A DNA stretch of 64,000 bases, from positions 2,356,001-2,420,000 of the forward strand of contig NZ_CP025546.1 in NCBI RefSeq assembly GCF_003614435.1, in the 5' to 3' direction. The notes under the pieces were generated by a model that worked only from the letters and a program-made list of their open reading frames with translations, was not told where the DNA came from and ran no database searches. The stretch comes from Mycobacterium paragordonae. Lineage in GTDB: Bacteria; Actinomycetota; Actinomycetes; Mycobacteriales; Mycobacteriaceae. Below, piece by piece: positions 63,348 to 64,000 of the stretch; positions within the stretch are counted from its first letter, which is position 1; each line of letters begins with the position of its first letter. Position numbers and translations under genes: made by a program.

Positions 63348-64000
63348 CCGAATTCAGCGAGGCCGCCTGGGAACACAAGGTACTCGACGAGCTAGCTGAA
63401 CATGAGTGGAAACCAATGTCCGGCAGCGAAATTGTTCCTGGCACCGATGGTGGCCGCGAATCCTGGTCCGACATCGTGCTACCCGACCGCATGCTGGCCA
63501 AGATGCGGGAGCTGAATCCCGACGTCCCCGGTGAATACCTGGACCAGGCGCGAGCACAGATCATTACGCCGCGATCCCAGGACGCCATCACCGAGAACTT
63601 CCGGCTACACCGCTACCTCGTCGAGGGCTACCGCGGAATCACCTACATTGACTCCGACGGTATCGAACAGAACCCCACGATACGTTTGGTGAGCCACCGG
63701 CCGGAGGACAACGAATTCCTTGCCGTCCAACAAGTTACGATCCGTACCACGGAGAAGCATCGGCGTTTCGACGTCGTGCTGTACCTCAATGGGATGCCGG
63801 TCGCGATCTTTGAGCTCAAGCAGGCCGGTGCACAGCACGCTGATATCGCCGCAGCACACGCGCAACTCCAAACCTATCGCCGCGAATTCCCGATGGCGTT
63901 CCGGTTCGCGGTGCTCACCGTGATCAGCGATGGAATCGACGCCCGCTACGGCACACCCTTCACCCCGTTAGAGCATTTCGCGCCATGGAACGTGAACGAC
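63344..64000 (+). CDS. hsdR: Type I restriction endonuclease subunit HsdR, N-terminal part (runs off window)
   Basis: An open frame of 219 codons from ATG 63344 to the window end, with no stop. It is the N-terminal nuclease domain of HsdR: MTEFSEAAWEHKVLDELAEH, LVEGYRGITYID, then the PD-(D/E)xK site RFDVVLYLNG (Asp143) and AIFELKQ (Glu157, Lys159), followed by HAQLQTYRREFP. The helicase motor domains must lie beyond 64000. ATG overlaps the YhcG-like stop. With HsdM and HsdS it would complete a restriction-competent type I enzyme. Confidence 0.92.
   Translation, partial: MTEFSEAAWEHKVLDELAEHEWKPMSGSEIVPGTDGGRESWSDIVLPDRMLAKMRELNPDVPGEYLDQARAQIITPRSQDAITENFRLHRYLVEGYRGITYIDSDGIEQNPTIRLVSHRPEDNEFLAVQQVTIRTTEKHRRFDVVLYLNGMPVAIFELKQAGAQHADIAAAHAQLQTYRREFPMAFRFAVLTVISDGIDARYGTPFTPLEHFAPWNVND

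Overview
The window is a high-GC actinobacterial chromosome segment that I read as a slow-growing, non-tuberculous Mycobacterium. It carries PE and PPE-SVP genes. Its gene order follows the Mycobacterium tuberculosis block infB-rbfA-nrnA-dinF-ugpAEB ... echA16 ... pptT-truB-ltp1-fadE21-sirR-ribF-rpsO-lppU-gpsI-pepR ... ald ... dapB ... PE/PPE ... fabG ... thyA-dfrA-hsdS/hsdM (Rv2839c to Rv2755c, inverted here). The Rv correspondences are from memory of the H37Rv map. No tRNA, rRNA, insertion sequence or CRISPR array was recognised.

Layout. 1-3293: translation and nucleotide housekeeping (infB end, rbfA, nrnA) and a MATE exporter. 3294-6674: a palindromic repeat cluster, then ugpA-ugpE-ugpB (glycerophosphodiester-type ABC importer) without an adjacent ugpC ATPase gene. 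6679-11078: a small membrane protein, echA16, two DUF genes, a CocE/NonD hydrolase and a DUF3558-like secreted protein; the large toxin/CRISPR region that M. tuberculosis carries here is absent. 11186-18430: metallophosphoesterase-pptT-truB, ltp1-fadE21, divergent sirR/ribF around a DtxR-type palindrome, rpsO. 18454-25042: lppU, gpsI, pepR, a nitronate monooxygenase-like gene and ald. 25150-32611: lipid/redox accessory genes including two multidomain fusions (alpha/beta hydrolase-SDR and GNAT-epoxide hydrolase) and a DUF222/HNH gene. 32715-38871: dapB operon, SnoaL-like, GAF-ANTAR, thioesterase, F420-type nitroreductase and an acyl-CoA ligase. 39051-49005: PE, two PPE, a single-chain acyl-CoA carboxylase, fabG and a pair of acyl-CoA dehydrogenases. 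49015-53460: dienelactone hydrolase, a five-copy 55-bp repeat array, thyA-dfrA, a DivIVA-like coiled-coil protein and an AlkZ/YcaQ-type glycosylase. 53457-64000: an accessory type I restriction-modification island.

The island is the most interesting part. It starts with a truncated hsdS and a multicopper-oxidase pseudogene with two frameshifts and a nonsense codon. Two divergent genes follow: a coiled-coil protein with a nuclease-like tail, and a helix-turn-helix protein that looks like a methyltransferase without catalytic motifs joined to an HsdS-like target-recognition region. Then comes a tightly overlapped hsdM-hsdS-(small ORF)-yhcG-like nuclease-hsdR operon. A palindrome with a third half-site lies between the divergent pair and is a plausible operator. 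I propose that these extra genes are partners or regulators of the type I system; that is inference.

A recurring feature is a TANNNT -10 box 6-8 bases before a start codon, as expected for leaderless mycobacterial transcripts (ugpA, DUF2277, metallophosphoesterase, sirR, ribF, SRPBCC, dapB, thioesterase, carboxylase, thyA, AlkZ). Many neighbouring genes overlap by ATGA or GTGA, so most of the window is organised as short translationally coupled operons.
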